NCBI GenBank assembly: GCA_950295325.1
Contig: OX485807.1
Location: 1,676,501-1,740,500 of the forward strand
Reading direction: 5' to 3'
Origin: Polytrichum commune
Taxonomy: Eukaryota > Streptophyta > Polytrichopsida > Polytrichales > Polytrichaceae
Length of the DNA stretch: 64,000 bases
The position numbers and the translations under genes are program-made. Positions 59,471-64,000 of the stretch are shown here, piece after piece. The notes beneath the pieces are model-generated. The model was not told the DNA's origin and made no database searches. It saw only the letters and a program-made list of their open reading frames with translations. Within the stretch, counting starts at the first letter, position 1; the number at the start of each line of letters is the position of its first letter.

Positions 59471-61600
59471 TTGTTGTCATACCAAATGAACCCAAGGAAA
59501 CAACCCAGGGCACAAGGTCTTAGGGAACACTGAGCTAGTGTCTGTAAGGATTAATATCACAATGGATTGAGGTTTCTGATAACAATCTATGTCATTTACT
59601 CCTTCATTACTCCTTCATTAGGCTTAATTCACCCTATTATGGTTCATTCATGTTTTTTCAATCATGTGTGGTTCCGTCCTATGTGTGTGATTTCCTATCA
59701 TTATAATTCATCTACTACATCAATCCTAAAATTCTTTTAGCTTTGGCAATAGTCTTCGCCTTGGCAATCGTCTTCCAACGGATTTTCATCCTATTGGGTT
59801 AGTATCTTCTTCCTTAATTAGAAGGCTCATTTAATGTCGTCAATTATAAACCAAATTGCATTTCTAAAAGATTCATTCCACATTATCTACCTTTTTAATT
59901 CATTTTATTCTCTTCCCATGAACTTATCTCATTCATGAATCATCATATTCATATAGCATTTGGTCGGCAATCCCTGCAAACATCCATAATAACATACAAT
60001 CGTATAGGATAGTTAGCATAAAGCTTAGCTAGCATGGTCTATATCACAACATTGATCCAAACATAACATCCAATCATAATCATAAGATTAGCATTTTGGC
60101 TCTTAGAGCTATTGCCTCTTGATTTAGACTATCGACAACCCTAGCCTCTCTAAACTTCTATTCTCCCACTTTTGTACTTTGACAGGTTAGGTCATTCCTC
60201 ATGAGTTCGGTTGTTCTCCCTCGCCCCACAACTTCTCTTATCATTCCAACCACACTTAGGCTAACTACGTTTTTTTCTTGTCTCACATCTCTCTCACCCA
60301 CCTCTCACATCTCTCTCACCCACCTCTCACATCTCTCTCACCCTAAACTACCTCAAAACCAAGGGCGATGGTCTGAGTCTGCCCAAATTTCAATCATTCG
60401 TTGCTACCCCTATCATAGGCGGTAGTGCTAACATTGTCATCAACCCTCGCTGGGAAACAAACATAAGATTTTGTGATCAAGTCTCTTCCCTACCTTCCTA
60501 TCATGCCCATAGCATCTCACTATGCAACCTATTGCCAACCTATCCTCATTGAAAAGTGGCCCTCTCACTTCCTCAAGCAATAATCTCTTACCTTCATCTC
60601 TGGTGGATGGTTCTAATCTCTACCTTGTGCTTATTGCTTGCTATAACCACTCCTTAATGACATTCATCTGACTATACAATGCCACTTCCATCTTTAAGTT
60701 CAAAAAACAAGAAATCAAAATTCTTATTCAGACCATAGCTTAAACTTTTGTTCTACACGTCTACTCTAATCTGCACCCATGATAACTGGTGGTGTGAGCC
60801 TCGAGTCAACACATTCGCTTAACTTCACATATTTTATACATTGTTTGCAACATGGTAATGGTAACATCCATGCTGCAAGATTTTACTCATTTTCACTTTA
60901 TAAATGGAATGAAAGTCCCTAATATAATTGAATAATGTTATGACAAGCTCCTTCATAATGTTTAGCGTTGATTCTCTCAACCAATGAGTTGCATTCTATG
61001 TCTTTGAAATGATATCATCAAAGTCCATAGTCGCCAACATTGGACTAAGTTAGAATCTAGATATCTTCATTGGGTTTTCCCACATGAGGCGCTTCTACCT
61101 TATTGGTAGGTTGTTATACTAATTCGCCAAACACTTTATAAGCTCATGCTTCCCCAATTTGCCATTTGCCATAATAAGAGCCCGGTTCGCATGATTGGAT
61201 GTCCATCCAAACCTCAAAGTCATGGCAAGGTTTAAAAGCTTGGACTATGCCTTCTTGACCAATCGCATTCAAAAGTTATCAAAATAGTCAACTTTGTAAC
61301 CTCTTTAGGATCGTGGGATTCGTGCCTTTTGTTTAAAAATCTTGGGAATTGAGTTTCCGTCATAATAATTCTTATGCTATTGTTCCGGAGACTGGGACAC
61401 AATAAATTTCATGCAACCTCGAGTTGCCACCTCACATCTAGTGCCCCTTGTGCACCTTGACTAGCCTAGTCGAAGTCGATAAATGTCTTCTAAGCTCCTA
61501 GCTTCTTCAAGGTGGGTAAGCTTAGGTATTAAGTTAAAGCTTGCAAGGGCACAATTTGTAATTTAGAGAATCCAAGGGTCAAGTACTCATGATGGTGTAA
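59471..61600. other. gene-free stretch with a 20-bp tandem repeat
   Basis: Three near-perfect units of CTCACATCTCTCTCACCCAC at about 60284-60344. Otherwise no recognisable gene or element. Confidence 0.45.
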
Positions 61601-61606
61601 TAATGA

Positions 61607-62065
61607 ACTACACCATTTCCGATATTTAGTGTCATTGGCTTAATAGTGTCACTTACCCCATCACGAGGTCTAGTGTAGGTTACATTGCTGATCAACAACT
61701 TGACTATTAATGTAACCACATGACACTTGGCATTAGTGTGCTTATCATTATTTTGACTGGATATTCTCAACATTATTTTGAAGTGTATGCAACATGCCTA
61801 CTACAGACACAATGATAGTGTAAACATGTGGCACTTGGCATTGGTGTGCTCGATAATATCTTCCTATTGCATACTATAATGTAAAACTTTCATCTCAAGT
61901 ACTCCAATGCACCACGTTAAATATCATAATGTAAATAATTATTTACTTCAAGAAATTATTTATGTTGATAGATTGTGTCATGTTCATAATTATTGGATGT
62001 GACACTTCTAATTCAAATTGCTTATCAATAGTGTACGTGGCACTAAACACCCAAAATGGTGTAGT
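61607..62065. mobile_element. TIR element, ACTACACCATTT ends
   Basis: About 459 bp with left end ACTACACCATTTCCGATAT and right end the complement of ACTACACCATTTTGGGTGT, both followed inside by TTTAGTG-CA. The ends are similar to the CTACACTAAAT family and to CACTA-type termini. No transposase and no certain target duplication. Confidence 0.65.
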
Positions 62066-63173
62066 GAGCAAGAGTAAGAGAGCATGAAATGATCATCTAC
62101 CCAAATTGGGACATGTATATGACATCAATTGTGTACATCATGAGGGCTTGTTGTAGGAGAGTAGAGAGAGAAGGGGTGGACAGGCGGTGATAAGAGGAAC
62201 GGAGTAAGGAACTATTTTGTGGGTTGTGACTTGTTTTGGTAGGAAAATAGAGTAATTTGAGCTTGGAGGGGACATGCATGATTGGGGCTTAACCCTTAAG
62301 TGTCTAAATGGCTCAGACTGCATCTCTCTAGACAAAGAATAGTGTATTTTGAGCTACATACTTAATTTTTAGTTAATCATGTCAGAAGTGACTCTATGTA
62401 AAATCACCTTATTTTTCAAGTGCATCATTTGCATGAATCAAACACTTTGAGCTTATTGATGAGTGCATTCAAGTATGCATCATAGGTACAAATATATACG
62501 TTGCCTTTTGATCATCAATGTCTAGTATGAGTATATTCTTATTTTCTCCTTGACATAAGATAATGTATGTAATAAGATTTCAACACATGTAAATATAGAG
62601 AATATGACTTATGAACATGGTGGAGCCCGTATGAATTGTGTATATGGCTGTGTATTGAGACCCCATGTCCCTTAAGGGTTACTTAGGATGTTCCATAGGC
62701 CCGGTAATTGATGTTGGGAGAAGGAATTGTAGGCTTTAAGGTATTAAATTAAAGAAAGTGTAGGAAGTGGAGGGCTCATATTGACTCCAAATATCATGAT
62801 CACGAAAGGGAGAGGAGAACGCTCTAGCCTCGGCCACGTTGGAGGCGAAATTTGTAGGTGTGGGGGTGAGGTGATAGGGGTGCTTTAAGGCTCACTTTAA
62901 ACATGGCTTGGGCCCGACCCGAGCTCTAGCCCCATTTCATGTGCAATGAAGCCCTCAATCGAGCTCAACTTTTTGCAGGGCCAATCTTGTCACATGTAAA
63001 TTGATGAGGTCTGAGTTTAGGTCCCAAAGTTTTCGAGGAGAAAATGTAATGAAGAGAAACAACCTTCCATGAACTAATGGTAGAGAGGTTCATCATCCAA
63101 CAGATGAGCCCAATCCGGCTCATGTTGAGAGTTCAAACTGAGGAAAAGTTCATCCCGATGTCTTCAAGTTGGC
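62066..63173. other. gene-free stretch
   Basis: No frame above about 65 codons, and nothing recognised. Confidence 0.4.
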
Positions 63174-63460
63174 CAGTGTAGTGTCACCACCACTAAATGA
63201 TAGCCCAACATTATTTGTCATTCCTTCTAGTTTTTTTTGGGATTATAGGATTTTAGTGTTGTAATTACTATCACTTACCAAATGATTTGTTCATCCAAAA
63301 CTCAATCATCCATGCCAATATTACATCACAAGCTGCTGACAAGAGGAAGTAGGGAACTCATTCATGACAATATTTGTTCACTTAGACATAAAGTGTCATC
63401 CGAAAAGTTACTATAGTGACATTCAATAACATAAGACACTAAATATGAGACACTAAATAG
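63174..63460 (+). mobile_element. truncated CTACACTAAAT-family element
   Basis: Starts GTAGTGTCACCACCACTAAAT and follows the interior of the 55352 element (AACATTATTTGTCATTCCTT, then ATGATTTGTTCATCCAAAA), ending near ACACTAAATATGAGACAC. The left terminus is missing, and an internal deletion is likely relative to 55352. Confidence 0.6.
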
Positions 63461-64000
63461 TTTCTACTAGCTTACAGTCATGTCACGAAGCCAATTTTTG
63501 GATATGTTTGGTAACCTTTAATGTGTCCACCATCACTGAATTTATCTTCCTTACATGCTATTCAGCTGTATCTTCTCATGTTTTGGGCTAAATGAAATGA
63601 GCAAATGGCTTTAAACCATTTGAACTTGTCAAAGATTATGACACCATGATAGTGGACATATAAGCAATGAAAAGATAATGTAACATTTGCAAAGAAGAAA
63701 GTGCTTGTAGATTGGAGCTTAAATAACCTATTTTGCAAAACAAAATGTCTATTGTCATCATTAGTTGGGGGTAACAACACCAAAAAGTATATATATATAC
63801 ATACATATATATAAACTAAAAATTACACCAAGTATCAATGAGCTTATAAGCAACTTTGCCCACTTACTACGGTAATTGATACCAATCACCCACCATATTA
63901 CAGATAGATAGATAGAAACTCCGGTCCCTTTTTAGCAAGGGGCTGGCGTGAATAAAGTGTCCGTTCATAATGTCAATGACCCGATGCCCACCGGACAAGG
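63461..64000. other. gene-free window end with (TA)n and (GATA)n
   Basis: (TA)5 then a mixed TACA/TATA tract near 63788, and (GATA)4 near 63903. No gene recognised. Confidence 0.45.

Noticed and set aside
1-64000. CRISPR arrays, bacterial operons, rRNA or tRNA genes
   Set aside because: None seen. The direct repeats found are minisatellites or transposon-derived, and the genes are eukaryotic.

Overview
The window reads as nuclear DNA of a land plant. The evidence is a plastid starch kinase with a transit peptide, a CHASE-domain hybrid histidine kinase with 15 short GT-AG-bounded exons, a CCR4-NOT deadenylase, TTTAGGG-type telomeric repeats, and an AT-rich background full of degenerate transposons. 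Only three protein-coding genes look intact in 64 kb. The intronless dikinase and the style of the mobile elements make a bryophyte or other seed-free plant my preferred guess, but the sequence alone does not prove it.

Layout. 1-5.9 kb: gene-free, with one hAT transposase tail. 5.97-9.53 kb (minus): intronless phosphoglucan, water dikinase (PWD/GWD3), with a diverged second copy of its N-terminal (transit-peptide) coding segment just upstream at 9.73-9.92 kb. 10-31.5 kb: repeat-rich, holding several PIF/Harbinger-type miniature elements with TTA/TAA target duplications, a longer relative that still carries a transposase fragment, a decayed PIF/Harbinger transposase on the minus strand at 27.2-28.4 kb, tandem repeats and an interstitial telomere tract. 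32.2-33.0 kb (plus): intact intronless CAF1 deadenylase behind a purine-rich leader. 37.3-44.4 kb (minus): a 15-exon cytokinin-receptor-like histidine kinase that I assembled from splice sites, 1041 aa. 45-64 kb: repeats, dominated by a minus-strand non-LTR retrotransposon relic (48.2-54.65 kb) with an APE endonuclease, an RNase H split by a minisatellite-bearing block, and a C-terminal segment resembling a PD-(D/E)XK nuclease. Two G-tract-ended miniature elements with 8-bp target duplications sit inside it.

The three genes do not form an operon-like unit: PWD acts in plastid starch turnover, CAF1 in cytoplasmic mRNA deadenylation, and the kinase in membrane phosphorelay signalling. The most noteworthy points are the possible dual-endonuclease (Dualen/RandI-like) LINE, the G-tract hAT-like MITE family, the Harbinger short/long deletion pair, the duplicated PWD leader, and two microexons that encode catalytic-core motifs of the histidine kinase.
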